From Leptothrix sp. (in: b-proteobacteria) (GTDB taxonomy: Bacteria > Pseudomonadota > Gammaproteobacteria > Burkholderiales > Burkholderiaceae_C), in assembly GCA_013822265.1 (NCBI GenBank), contig PNKD01000003.1, positions 26,199 to 90,198 on the forward strand: 64,000 nt of DNA. Reading direction: 5' to 3'. The notes beneath the pieces were generated by a model. It saw only the letters and a list, made by a program, of their open reading frames with translations. It ran no database searches and was not told the origin of the DNA. Of this stretch, positions 30,991 to 41,839 are shown piece after piece. The position numbers and the translations under genes are program-made. The first letter of the stretch is position 1, and every line of letters starts with the position of its first letter.

Positions 30991-31695
30991 TCAGATGGCG
31001 CGACGCACCATGAGTTCTTTGATCTTGCCGATCGCCTTGGTCGGGTTCAGCCCCTTCGGGCAGACATCGACGCAGTTCATGATGGTGTGGCAGCGGAACA
31101 GCCGGTACGGGTCTTCGAGGTTGTCCAGGCGGCCCGCCGTGTCGTGGTCGCGGCTGTCGGCAATGAAACGGTAGGCCTGCAGAAGGCCGGCGGGGCCGAC
31201 GAACTTGTCGGGGTTCCACCAGAAGCTGGGGCAGCTCGTCGAGCACGACGCGCACAGGATGCACTCGTACAGGCCGTTGAGCTCGTCGCGCTCCTCGGGG
31301 CTCTGCAGGCGCTCTTTCTCGGGCGGCTGGGTGTCGTTGACGAGGTAGGGCTTGATGCTGTCGTACTGCTTGAAGAACAGCGTCATGTCGACGATCAGGT
31401 CGCGGATGACGGGCAGCCCGGGCAGCGGCTTCAGGACGATCGTGCCCGGCAGCGTGCGCATGTTGGTCAGGCAGGCCAGGCCGTTCTTGCCGTTGATGTT
31501 CATCGCGTCCGAACCGCACACGCCCTCGCGGCAGCTGCGGCGGAAGCTCAGGCTGGGGTCGACCGCCTTGAGCTTGTTCAACGCGTCGAGCAGCATGCGC
31601 TCGTTGCCGTCGAGCTCGACCTGCAGCGTCTGCATGCGCGGCTTGTCGTCGGTGTCGGGGTCGTAGCGGTAGATCTGAAACGTGCGCAGAGTCAT
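30991..31695 (-). CDS. sdhB: succinate dehydrogenase iron-sulfur subunit
   Basis: A 234-residue iron-sulfur subunit passing electrons from SdhA to ubiquinone. The [2Fe-2S] cysteines are in CREGVCGSDAMNINGKNGLA plus the next Cys (near residues 55-75); the [4Fe-4S] and [3Fe-4S] ligands are in ECILCASCSTSCPS and RCHTIMNCVDVCPKGLNP. Length equals the usual 233-238. AAGGCAG lies ahead of the ATG. Downstream of sdhA by 15 bp. Confidence 0.97.
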   Translation of the reverse strand: MTLRTFQIYRYDPDTDDKPRMQTLQVELDGNERMLLDALNKLKAVDPSLSFRRSCREGVCGSDAMNINGKNGLACLTNMRTLPGTIVLKPLPGLPVIRDLIVDMTLFFKQYDSIKPYLVNDTQPPEKERLQSPEERDELNGLYECILCASCSTSCPSFWWNPDKFVGPAGLLQAYRFIADSRDHDTAGRLDNLEDPYRLFRCHTIMNCVDVCPKGLNPTKAIGKIKELMVRRAI

Positions 31696-31710
31696 GTTGG
31701 TACTGCCTTC

Positions 31711-33534
31711 TTAGAACGTACGCACCTTGGGCGGCACCGAGTCGACCGTCAAGGGCTTGAGTTGCACGGGCTTGTACTCGAGGCGGTTGCCCTCCGAGTA
31801 CCACAGCGTGTGCTTCATCCACTCGCCGTCGTTGCGGCCGTTCGGGTGCTCGGGCGTGTCGCCGTAGTCGTTGACGGTGTGGGCGCCGCGGCTTTCCCTG
31901 CGCGCCGCCGCGCTGACCATCGTGGCGCGAGCGGCCTCGATGAGGTTGTCGACTTCCAGCGCCTCGATGCGCGCGGTGTTGAAGACCTTGCTCTTGTCCT
32001 TCAGGCCGATGTGCTTCACGCGCTCGGCCAGCGCCTCGATCTTCACCACCCCGGCGTCCATCATGGCCCGGGTGCGAAAGACGCTGGCGTGCCGCTGCAT
32101 CGCGTCGCGGATGTCGCCGGCCACGTGCTGCGCATACTCGCCGTCGCTGTTGGCGTCCAGCCGCGCCAGGCGCGCCAGCGCGGCGTCGGCGGCGTCGGCA
32201 GGCAGCGGCTTGTGCGACTTGTGCGACTTGTCGCCCTGCTTGAAGCTGTCGACGATGTGGTTGCCCGCGGCGCGGCCGAAGACCAGCAGGTCGAGCAGCG
32301 AATTCGTGCCCAGCCGGTTGGCGCCGTGCACGCTGACGCAGCTGCACTCGCCCACGGCGTACAAGCCGTTCACCACGCTGTTGGGGTTGCCATGGTGTCT
32401 GCCGACTTCGGGCGCCACCACCTGGCCGTGGATGTTGGTGGGGATGCCGCCCATCTGGTAGTGGATGGTCGGCACCACCGGGATCGGTTCCTTGGTGATG
32501 TCGACGTTGGCGAAGTTGTGGCCGATCTCGAACACGCTGGGCAGGCGCTTGAGGATGGTGTCGCCGCCCAGGTGCGTCATGTCGAGGTTGATGTAGTCCT
32601 TGTTCGGGCCGCAGCCGCGGCCTTCCTTGATCTCCTGGTCCATGCAGCGGCTGACGAAGTCGCGCGGCGCCAGGTCCTTCAGCGTCGGCGCGTAGCGCTC
32701 CATGAAACGCTCGCCGTTGGCGTTGCGCAGGATGGCGCCTTCACCGCGGCAGCCTTCGGTCAGCAGCACGCCGGCGTTATGCACGCCGGTGGGGTGGAAC
32801 TGCCAGAACTCCATGTCTTCCAGCGGGATGCCGGCACGCGCCGCCATGCCCAGGCCGTCGCCGGTGTTGATGAAGGCGTTCGTGCTGGCCGCGAAGATGC
32901 GGCCGGCGCCGCCGGTGGCGAACAGCGTGGTCTTGGCCTCGAGGATGTAGACGTCGCCGGTCTCCATCTCGAGCGCACTGACGCCCAGCACGTCGCCCTC
33001 GCTGTCGCGGAGGAGGTCCAGCGCCATCCACTCGACGAAGAAGTTGGTGCGCGCCTTGACGTTCTGCTGGTACAGCGTGTGCAGCATGGCGTGGCCGGTG
33101 CGGTCGGCCGCGGCGCAGGCGCGCTCGACGGGCTTCTCGCCGTAGTGCGCGGTGTGGCCGCCGAAGGGGCGTTGGTAGATCGTGCCGTCGGGGTTGCGGT
33201 CGAAGGGCATGCCCATGTGCTCGAGCTCGTACACCACCTTGGGCGCTTCGCGGCACATGTACTCGATGGCGTCCTGGTCGCCCAGCCAGTCGCTGCCCTT
33301 GACGGTGTCGTAGAAGTGATAGTGCCAGTTGTCCTCGGCCATGTTGCCCAGGCTGGCGCCGATGCCGCCCTGCGCCGCCACCGTGTGCGAGCGTGTCGGA
33401 AAGACCTTGCTGAGCACGGCCACGTTGAGCCCGGCGCGCGCCAGCTGCAGCGACGCACGCATGCCCGAGCCGCCGGCACCGACGATGACGACGTCGAACT
33501 TGCGACGCGGGAGCGATGAGGTATTCAGTGCCAC
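31711..33534 (-). CDS. sdhA: succinate dehydrogenase flavoprotein subunit
   Basis: A 607-residue flavoprotein that oxidises succinate to fumarate at the inner face of the membrane. Evidence: FAD motif VVIVGAGGSGMRASLQLARA, covalent-FAD histidine in TRSHTVAAQGGIGA, the substrate region QFHPTGVHNAGVLLTEGCRG and the C-terminal FMKHTLWYSEG-like segment. It begins with GTG at 33534 three bases after sdhD. Near residue 440 it carries a short tandem repeat (KSHKSHK, from a duplicated 9-base unit around 32211-32229), a small insertion in a surface loop. Confidence 0.98.
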   Translation of the reverse strand: MALNTSSLPRRKFDVVIVGAGGSGMRASLQLARAGLNVAVLSKVFPTRSHTVAAQGGIGASLGNMAEDNWHYHFYDTVKGSDWLGDQDAIEYMCREAPKVVYELEHMGMPFDRNPDGTIYQRPFGGHTAHYGEKPVERACAAADRTGHAMLHTLYQQNVKARTNFFVEWMALDLLRDSEGDVLGVSALEMETGDVYILEAKTTLFATGGAGRIFAASTNAFINTGDGLGMAARAGIPLEDMEFWQFHPTGVHNAGVLLTEGCRGEGAILRNANGERFMERYAPTLKDLAPRDFVSRCMDQEIKEGRGCGPNKDYINLDMTHLGGDTILKRLPSVFEIGHNFANVDITKEPIPVVPTIHYQMGGIPTNIHGQVVAPEVGRHHGNPNSVVNGLYAVGECSCVSVHGANRLGTNSLLDLLVFGRAAGNHIVDSFKQGDKSHKSHKPLPADAADAALARLARLDANSDGEYAQHVAGDIRDAMQRHASVFRTRAMMDAGVVKIEALAERVKHIGLKDKSKVFNTARIEALEVDNLIEAARATMVSAAARRESRGAHTVNDYGDTPEHPNGRNDGEWMKHTLWYSEGNRLEYKPVQLKPLTVDSVPPKVRTF

Positions 33535-33537
33535 GAT

Positions 33538-33903
33538 CTACAGCCTCCAGAGCACTTGAATGGCCCAGCCCATGCAGCCCACGAGCCAGACGATGGTGAA
33601 CACCTGCAGCACCAGGCGCGTCGCCGCGGGCTTGACGTAGTCCATCAGGATGTCGCGCACGCCCACCCAGGCGTGCCAGCCCAGCGAGACGAAGACGACG
33701 AGGGTCAGCACCTTCATCCACTGCGCGGCGAAGATGCCGGCCCAGACGTCGTAGCCCAAGGGCGCGCCGCTGAAGACCAGCTGCAGCAGCAGCAGCACGG
33801 TGAACAGCGCCATCAGCACCGCAGTGACGCGCTGGCTGAGCCAGTCGCGCATGCCGTAGTGGGCGCCGACGACGACGCGACGAGAACCGTAGTTGACAGA
33901 CAT
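33538..33903 (-). CDS. sdhD: succinate dehydrogenase membrane anchor subunit SdhD
   Basis: A 121-residue membrane anchor with three hydrophobic segments (about 22-42, 55-78 and 92-115). It helps bind heme b and ubiquinone with SdhC. The conserved region is GWHAWVGVRDILMDYVKPA, containing the axial heme His and the Asp/Tyr quinone site of SdhD. The start has AGGAG eight or so bases upstream (TGAGGAGCGCCGGC). It follows sdhC by 11 bp and ends 3 bp before sdhA. Confidence 0.94.
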   Translation of the reverse strand: MSVNYGSRRVVVGAHYGMRDWLSQRVTAVLMALFTVLLLLQLVFSGAPLGYDVWAGIFAAQWMKVLTLVVFVSLGWHAWVGVRDILMDYVKPAATRLVLQVFTIVWLVGCMGWAIQVLWRL

Positions 33904-33914
33904 GCCGGCGCTCC

Positions 33915-34337
33915 TCAGTACAGGCCGAACAGCTTGGCGCCCAGCACCGCGGTGAGCAGCAGGCTGGCCACCAGCGTGACGACGGCCGACGAACGACCCT
34001 GCTCCTTGGTGACGCTGTGCGTCATGTCCATCCACAGGTGGCGCACGCCGGCGATGAAGTGGTGCAGGAAGGACCAGATCAGGCCCAGTGCCACGCACTT
34101 CATCAGCCAGCCCGGCACAAAGCCCAGGCCGACGGCGAAGGCGGCGGTGAAACGCTCGTAGCTGATCTCGGACGTGACGCTCACGTCGAACAGCCAAATC
34201 ACCAGCGGCAGCAGCACGAACATGGCCGCGCCGCTGACACGGTGAAGGATGGACACCCAGGCCGCCAGCGGCAGGCGGTACTTCGTGGCGTCGATCAGGC
34301 GCATCGTGCCGGGTCTTTGTCTTCTCATTTCAGCCAT
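33915..34337 (-). CDS. sdhC: succinate dehydrogenase cytochrome b556 subunit
   Basis: A 140-residue three-helix membrane subunit. The N-terminal MRLIDATKYRLPLAAWVSIL HRVSG block carries the quinone-site Ser/Arg (SILHRVSG), and the heme ligand is in FLHHFIAGVRHLWMD. Three candidate starts exist (34358, 34337, 34328); 34337 (MAEMRRQRPG) was chosen because AGAGAAA lies just upstream. It is the first gene of the sdhCDAB-sdhE-gltA operon, and its 94-bp leader contains a strong palindrome (34376-34398) that probably controls the whole operon. Confidence 0.94.
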   Translation of the reverse strand: MAEMRRQRPGTMRLIDATKYRLPLAAWVSILHRVSGAAMFVLLPLVIWLFDVSVTSEISYERFTAAFAVGLGFVPGWLMKCVALGLIWSFLHHFIAGVRHLWMDMTHSVTKEQGRSSAVVTLVASLLLTAVLGAKLFGLY

Positions 34338-34375
34338 GTGTTTTTCTCTGGAAGCCAACCGGGTGAAGCCAAACG

Positions 34376-34398
34376 AGTCTATTGCAATGCAACAGACT
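34376..34398. promoter_or_regulatory. 23-bp palindrome in the sdhC promoter, candidate operator
   Basis: On the minus strand, AGTCTGTTGCA is followed by one central T and TGCAATAGACT: 10 of 11 positions pair. It lies 39-61 bases before the sdhC start, where an operator or promoter is expected. The core shares AGTCT and TTGCAT with the palindrome ahead of mdh (35222), suggesting one regulator, plausibly the GntR protein encoded next door. Confidence 0.65.
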
Positions 34399-34431
34399 TA
34401 CACGGAACTGCAATCACGATGCTGGCGCACT

Positions 34432-35199
34432 TCAACTGAGTTCGTTGCGGTAGTGGTGGGCCGCGGTGTGGTACAGGCCGCGGCGCAGTTCGACGGGGCG
34501 GTCGCCATAGGTGTAGGCCAGACGCTCTACCGACAGCAGCGGCGCCCCCACGGGCACGTCGAGCAAGGCCGCATCATCGGCCTGCGCGGCCACGGCGCGC
34601 AGCTTTTCTTCGGCGCGGATCATGTGCACCGCGAACTCGGCTTCGAACAGGCGGTACATCGGCCCGCGCCAGGCCTGCAGACGCTCGGCGCTCAGGCCCT
34701 TGAACAGCGTGCCGGGCAGCCACAGGTCGTCCAGCACCACCGGGCGCAGCACGCCGTCCAGCGGCGCCAGCAGCAGCCGGCGCACCTGCACCGCCGCCTC
34801 GCCGGCGGCGAGCGCGAGCAGCCGCGTGACCTCGCCCGGCGCGCGCATGCGGCGGCACTCGAGCAGGCGGCGCTGCAGCGCGGGCGGGCTGCCGTCGTCG
34901 GCCACCAGGCGCAGGAAGCGGAACTGCGTGGCCTGCTCGGCGTGCGTGGCGACGAAGGTACCCTTGCCCTGGCGGCGCACGAGCACGTTCTCGGTGGCCA
35001 ACTCGTCGATGGCCTTGCGCACCGTGCCCTGGCTGACGCGAAAGCGCGCGGCGAGCTCGACCTCGCTGGGGATGGCCTGGCCAGGCAGCCACTCGCCACC
35101 CTGCAGGCTCTTCAGCAGCAAGGCCTTGATCTGCTGGTACAGCGGGCTGAACGCCGGCGTCTCGGGCAGGGGCGCTGCAGGGGCAGTGGCGGCAGACAT
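34432..35199 (-). CDS. GntR family transcriptional regulator (HutC/UTRA subfamily)
   Basis: A 255-residue regulator. An N-terminal winged helix-turn-helix (residues ~20-85) has SEVELAARFRVSQGTVRKAI then LVRRQGKGTFVA, the GntR signature; the C-terminal half is a UTRA ligand-binding domain (LLSVERLAYTYGDRPVELRR, HHYRNEL). Candidate starts are ATG 35199 and, with an extra three codons, 35208. It lies between the sdh operon and mdh, divergent from mdh, and both flanking promoters contain related palindromes, so it probably regulates TCA-cycle genes and itself. The effector is unknown; a TCA-cycle intermediate is a guess from context. Confidence 0.88.
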   Translation of the reverse strand: MSAATAPAAPLPETPAFSPLYQQIKALLLKSLQGGEWLPGQAIPSEVELAARFRVSQGTVRKAIDELATENVLVRRQGKGTFVATHAEQATQFRFLRLVADDGSPPALQRRLLECRRMRAPGEVTRLLALAAGEAAVQVRRLLLAPLDGVLRPVVLDDLWLPGTLFKGLSAERLQAWRGPMYRLFEAEFAVHMIRAEEKLRAVAAQADDAALLDVPVGAPLLSVERLAYTYGDRPVELRRGLYHTAAHHYRNELS

Positions 35200-35221
35200 G
35201 CCCTGCATTCTGCTACAGCCA

Positions 35222-35246
35222 GTCTTGCATAAGACATAAGACAAGA
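35222..35246. promoter_or_regulatory. candidate GntR operator with repeated AAGAC units
   Basis: GTCTT at 35222-35226 pairs with AAGAC at 35231-35235 (spacer GCAT), and a second copy ATAAGAC follows at 35236-35242; outer arms TCTTG (35223) and CAAGA (35242) also pair. The site lies 23 bp before the regulator start and about 90 bp before mdh, fitting autoregulation and control of mdh. Confidence 0.5.
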
Positions 35247-35254
35247 GTCAGGGT

Positions 35255-35274
35255 CGCTTGACTAGAATCAAGCG
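35255..35274. promoter_or_regulatory. inverted repeat in the mdh promoter
   Basis: CGCTTGA (35255-35261) and TCAAGCG (35268-35274) form a perfect 7-bp inverted repeat around CTAGAA. TAGAAT (35263-35268) inside it resembles a -10 box reading toward mdh, so a protein bound here would cover the promoter. Confidence 0.45.
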
Positions 35275-35336
35275 CTGTTCGCCGCGGCTGCCTATCGTGG
35301 TCGATTTCGGCCCACCCCCTGAACCAGGAGACCCTC

Positions 35337-36323
35337 ATGTCCAAGAAGCCCGTTCGCGTGGCTGTCACCGGTGCTGCCGGCCAGATCGGCTACGCACTGC
35401 TCTTCCGCATCGCCAGTGGCGAAATGCTGGGCAAGGACCAGCCGGTGATCCTGCAACTGCTGGAGGTGCCCGTCGACGGCCCGCAGAAGGCGCTGCGCGG
35501 CGTGATGATGGAACTCGAAGACTGCGCCTTCCCGCTGCTGGCCGGCATGGAAGCCCACAGCGACCCGATGACGGCGTTCAAGGACACCGACTACGCGCTG
35601 CTCGTCGGCTCGATGCCGCGCAAGGCCGGCATGGAGCGCGCCGAGCTGCTGAGCATCAACGGCCAGATCTTCATCGGCCAAGGCAAGGCGCTCGACGCCG
35701 TGGCCAGCCGCGGCGTCAAGGTGCTGGTGGTCGGCAACCCGGCCAACACCAACGCCTGGATCGCCATGAAGAGCGCCCCCGGCCTGCCGCGCGAGAACTT
35801 CACCGCCATGCTGCGCCTGGACCACAACCGCGCGCTGTCGCAGCTGGCGGCCAAGACGGGCAAGCCGGTGGCGTCGATCAAGAAGCTGGCCGTGTGGGGC
35901 AACCACAGCCCGACGATGTATGCCGACTACCGCTTCGCCACCATCGACGGCGCGAGCGTGAAGGACATGATCGACGACCACGCCTGGAACAAGGATCTCT
36001 TCCTGCCCACCGTGGGCAAGCGCGGCGCGGCCATCATCGAGGCACGCGGCCTGAGCAGCGCAGCCAGCGCCGCCAATGCCGCCATCGACCACATGCGCGA
36101 CTGGGCGCTGGGCACCAACGGCGGCTGGGTGACGATGGGCCTGCCGAGCAACGGCGAATACGGCATCCCCAAGGGCACGATGTTCGGCTACCCCGTGACC
36201 TGCGAAGGCGGGCAGTACAAGATCGTCGAGGGCCTGGCCATCGACGAATTCAGCCGCGGCTGCATCGACAAGACGCTGGCCGAACTGATGGCCGAGCAGG
36301 AAGGCGTCAAGCACCTGCTCTGA
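35337..36323 (+). CDS. mdh: malate dehydrogenase (NAD, cytosolic-type)
   Basis: A 328-residue NAD-dependent malate dehydrogenase interconverting malate and oxaloacetate. The N-terminal Rossmann motif is [19 protein letters not shown]; the catalytic pair is shown by [15 protein letters not shown] and the active-site His in [13 protein letters not shown]. This is the ~328-residue type shared by Burkholderiales and eukaryotic cytosol, not the short E. coli form. It has its own promoter region with two palindromes and is followed by two hairpins (36331-36356 and a T-tailed terminator). Confidence 0.97.
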   Translation: MSKKPVRVAVTGAAGQIGYALLFRIASGEMLGKDQPVILQLLEVPVDGPQKALRGVMMELEDCAFPLLAGMEAHSDPMTAFKDTDYALLVGSMPRKAGMERAELLSINGQIFIGQGKALDAVASRGVKVLVVGNPANTNAWIAMKSAPGLPRENFTAMLRLDHNRALSQLAAKTGKPVASIKKLAVWGNHSPTMYADYRFATIDGASVKDMIDDHAWNKDLFLPTVGKRGAAIIEARGLSSAASAANAAIDHMRDWALGTNGGWVTMGLPSNGEYGIPKGTMFGYPVTCEGGQYKIVEGLAIDEFSRGCIDKTLAELMAEQEGVKHLL

Positions 36324-36330
36324 GACCGCG

Positions 36331-36356
36331 CAGGCAAGCCCGGAAGGGCTTGCCTG
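36331..36356 (+). terminator. 11-bp perfect stem directly after the mdh stop
   Basis: CAGGCAAGCCC (36331-36341) pairs exactly with GGGCTTGCCTG (36346-36356) across GGAA, 8 bases after the mdh stop. No T-run follows, so it may protect the mRNA 3' end rather than terminate; the true terminator is 62 bases downstream. Confidence 0.6.
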
Positions 36357-36417
36357 GCTGCCGAAGGCCCGAACGCGATCTCACGCGCTCGGGCTGAGGC
36401 CGTATCCGGCAGCATCG

Positions 36418-36445
36418 AGAGCCCCTTCGCGGGGCTCTTTTTCTT
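36418..36445 (+). terminator. intrinsic terminator after mdh
   Basis: AGAGCCCC and GGGGCTCT form an 8-bp stem with loop TTCGC, followed by TTTTCTT. A clear Rho-independent terminator separating mdh from the citE-like gene that starts 36 bp later. Confidence 0.92.
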
Positions 36446-36480
36446 GGTCCATCATCGCGCCCGTATTACGCTGCGGCCTC

Positions 36481-37499
36481 ATGACGACCCCACCCTCTCC
36501 CCGCGACGCCCTCTTCGACCCCGAAGAGCCCGCCGGCCACGCACTGCCGGTCTGCGACCACTACGCCGGCACCGAGGCGCTGATGCGCAAGAGCCTGGCG
36601 CTGCAGGCCGAGCTGGGGCCCATCTTCGACATCACGCTCGACGGCGAGGACGGCGCGCCCGTGGGCGGCGAGATCGAGCACGCGCACCTGATCGCCGAGA
36701 TGGTGATGTCCGAGGCCAACCGCCACGGCCGAGTCGGCGCGCGGGTGGTGCCGCTGTCGCACCCGAAATTCGACGAGATGCTCGACCTGCTGGTGGGCCG
36801 CGCCGGCAGCCGCCTGGCCTACATGATGGTGCCCAAGCCGCGCGGCCTGGCCGACGTGCAGCGCGCCGCGCGTGCGCTCGACGAGGCGATGTCGCGCGCC
36901 GGCGCGGCACGTGCCCTGCCCATGCACAGCCTGATCGAGACCCACGGCGCCCTGGCCGAGGTGGCGGTCATCGCCGCGCACCCCCGGGTCGAGTCGCTGA
37001 GCTTCGGCCTGATGGACTTCGTCTCGGCCCACCGCGGCGCCATCCCCTTCACCGCGATGGGTGCCAAGGGCCAGTTCGCGCACCCGCTGGTGCTGCGCGC
37101 CAAGCTCGAGATCGCCGCCGCCTGCCATGCCCACGCCAAGACGCCGTCGCACTGCGTCGTCACCGAGTTCAAGGACCAGAAGGTGCTGCAGGCCGCCGCC
37201 GAGCGCGCCTGCCGCGAGCTGGGCTACACGCGCATGTGGAGCATCCACCCGGCGCAGATCCGCACCATCGTCGACGCCTTCTCGCCCAGCGCGGCCGAGA
37301 TCGACCAGGCCATAGAGATCATCAGCGCCGCTCAGGCCGCCCACTGGGCACCGATAGGCCACGACGACCGCCTGCACGACCGCGCCAGCTACCGCTACTT
37401 CTGGCAGGTCATCGAACGCGCCCACCGCACCGACCCCGTGCACGGTCTGCCCGCCGAGCTGCGGCTGGCCTGGTTCCCGCACCAAGAAGCCCCCGCCGC

Positions 37500-37503
<4 letters not shown>
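36481..37503 (+). CDS. HpcH/HpaI aldolase / citrate lyase beta-like (CoA ester lyase)
   Basis: A 340-residue TIM-barrel lyase of the CitE/malyl-CoA lyase superfamily. Metal and substrate residues are visible in DITLDGEDGAPVGGE (acidic metal ligand), VGARVVPLSHP, LIETHGALAEV (Glu ligand) and the C-terminal MWSIHPAQIRTIVDAFSP, typical of CoA-ester lyases. It probably cleaves or forms a malyl-CoA-type ester, but the exact substrate (malyl-CoA, methylmalyl-CoA or citramalyl-CoA) cannot be told. It lies after mdh but behind a terminator, so it may have its own promoter. Its stop overlaps the start of the phosphodiesterase gene (ATGA). Confidence 0.88.
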
Positions 37504-39427
<1,924 letters not shown>

Positions 39428-39428
<1 letters not shown>

Positions 39429-41830
39429 TGCGCGTGCCGCACGGCGTGCGCCGCGCCCGAGTTGCCCGCCACGCCCGCCACGCCCGCGGCTTCGTGCTGC
39501 TGGGCAGCGTGATGATGGTCGCGGCGGCCGCTGCGGTGCTGGCGCTGCTGGCGCTGCTGGCCCTGGCCGCCATGGCGGGCTGGTACTGGAGCGACCTGCC
39601 GCCGCTGGACAAGGCCACCGACTACCGGCCGCGCCAGCACCTGCAAGTGCTCACCGCCGACGGCGCCGAGATCGCGCAGTTCGGCACCGAGCGGCGCATC
39701 TTCGTGCCCGTCGAAGGCATGCCGTTGCGCCTCAAGCAGGCCGTGCTGGCCACCGAGGACGCCGGTTTCTACGAACACGCCGGCATCAGCTGGCGCGGCC
39801 TGGCGCGGGCCACTTGGGCCAATCTGTCGGGCGGCGTGCCGCAAGGGGCTTCGACGATCACGCAGCAGGTCGCACGCACCTTCTTCCTGTCGACGCGGCG
39901 CACGCCCGAACGCAAGATCAAGGAGGCGATGCTGGCGGTGCAGCTCGAGCGCACGCTCGCCAAGGACCAGATCCTCGAGCTCTACCTGAACCAGATCTAC
40001 CTCGGCCAGCGTGCCTACGGCTTCGGCGCGGCGTCGCAGGTCTACTTCGGCAAGCCGCTGGCGCAGCTGAGCCTGGCCGAGACCGCGATGCTGGCCGGGC
40101 TGCCGCAGAACCCCATCCACGCCAACCCGGTGGCCAACGTGGCGCGCGCGCGGCAGCGGCAGGCGTGGGTGCTGTCGCGCCTGCTCAAGACCGGCGCCAT
40201 CGACGCCGCCGAACACGCCCAGGCGCGGGCCGAGCCGCTGCTGCTGCGCCCGCCGCGCTTCATCGACGTCAACGCCCAGCACGTGGCCGAGATGGCGCGC
40301 CGCGCCGTCGTCGAGCGCCTGGGCGAGAAGGCCTACACCGAGGGTGTGCGCGTCGTTACCTCGCTGCGCGCCGACGACCAGCGCGCCGCCCACGACGCGC
40401 TGCGCCGCGCCGTGCTGGCGCACGAGCGCAAGCAGCCCTGGCGCGGCCCGGAGGACTTCGAGGCGTTGCCCGACGACCCGGCGCAGGCCGACCGCGCCGC
40501 CGCGCTGGCGCTGAAGGACCAGCGCGACGACGAAGACCTGCGCGCAGCCATCGTGCTGGCGGCCAGCCCGAACGAGCTCGGCGTCAAGCTGGCCAGCGGC
40601 GAGGCCGTGGTGGTGCGCGGCGAGAGCCTGCGCCGCGCCCAGCGCGCGTTGTCGTCGAAGGCGCCGGCCGCGCTGGCGCTGCGCCGCGGCGCCATCGTGC
40701 GCGTGCTGGCCGTGCCGCGCGGCAAGGGTGTCGAGTGGCAGCTGGCACAGTGGCCGCAGGCCGACGCCGCCTTCGTTGCGATCGACCCCGCCACCGGCCG
40801 CATCCGCGCGCTGGTGGGCGGCTTCGACTTCAACCGCCAGCAGTTCAACCGCGTCACCAGTGCACGCCGCCAGCCGGGCAGCGCCTTCAAGCCCTTCCTG
40901 TACTCGGCCGCGCTCGAGCACGGCGTGATGCCCGAAACGCGGGTCGACGACGCGCCGCTGGTCGATGGCGACGGCGCCTCGGGCGACGGCGCCTGGAACC
41001 CGAAAAACAGCGACGGCCGCTTCGACGGCGAGATCAGCATGCGCGAGGGCCTGGTGCGCAGCAAGAACCTGGTCAGCGTGCGCCTGCTGCAGCACGTGGG
41101 CCTCGACCCGGCGCGCCAGTGGATCACACGCTTCGGCTTCGCGCCCGAGCAGATGCCGCAGAACCTGACGCTGGCGCTGGGCTCGGGCAGCGCCTCGCCG
41201 CTGCAGCTCGCGCAGGCCTATGCCGTGTTCGCCAACGGCGGCCACCGCGTCACGCCGGTGCTCATCGAGCGCATCGTCGACGGGCAGGGCCAGGTGCTGT
41301 TCGAAGCACCGCCGCCACCGGTGCTGGACGAGCACCAGCGCGTCGTGCCCGAGCGCAATGCCTTCGTCGTCAACACGCTGCTGGCCGACGTGACGCGCCG
41401 CGGCACCGCCGCGCGCGCCCAGGCCACGTTGCAGCGCGCCGACCTGCACGGCAAGACCGGCACCACCAACGACGCCGTCGACGCCTGGTTCGCGGGCTGG
41501 GCGCCGGGCGTGGTGGGCGTGGCCTGGATGGGCTACGACGACCCGCAGAGCCTGGGCGAAGGCGAGTCGGGCGGCGGCCTGGCCTTGCCGATCTGGATCG
41601 AGAGCATGGCGCGGCTGCTGCGCGGCGTGCCGGTGCAGCCGCTGACACGCCCCGAGGGCGTGGTCGCCGTGGGCGACGACTGGCGCTACGAGGAACTTGC
41701 CGTCGGCGGATTCGTCACGCACGTGGGGCGGGCGGCTGCCGGTCCGGCTGCCGCGCCATCTGCCTCATCGTCCGCCTCATCGGCGCCGGCGGCCGCGGCG
41801 AGCGTGGCCGGCAACGCGACCTCGCGCTGA
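39428..41830 (+). CDS. class A penicillin-binding protein, PBP1A family
   Basis: An 800-residue bifunctional peptidoglycan synthase. Membrane helix at about residues 22-57. The glycosyltransferase domain shows the catalytic Glu in LATEDAGFYEHAGISW (~109), GASTITQQVARTFFL and ERKIKEAMLAVQLER. The transpeptidase domain has SxxK as SAFK (PGSAFKPF, near 485), SxN as SKN (near 545) and KTG in HGKTGTTND (near 675). An OB-like insertion lies between the two domains as in PBP1A. The tail (from ~770) is Ala/Ser-rich. It builds cell wall at the periplasmic face. Its ATG overlaps the cpdB stop, an unusual pairing that may reflect only tight packing. Confidence 0.94.
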
Positions 41831-41839
41831 CGCCGCCGG

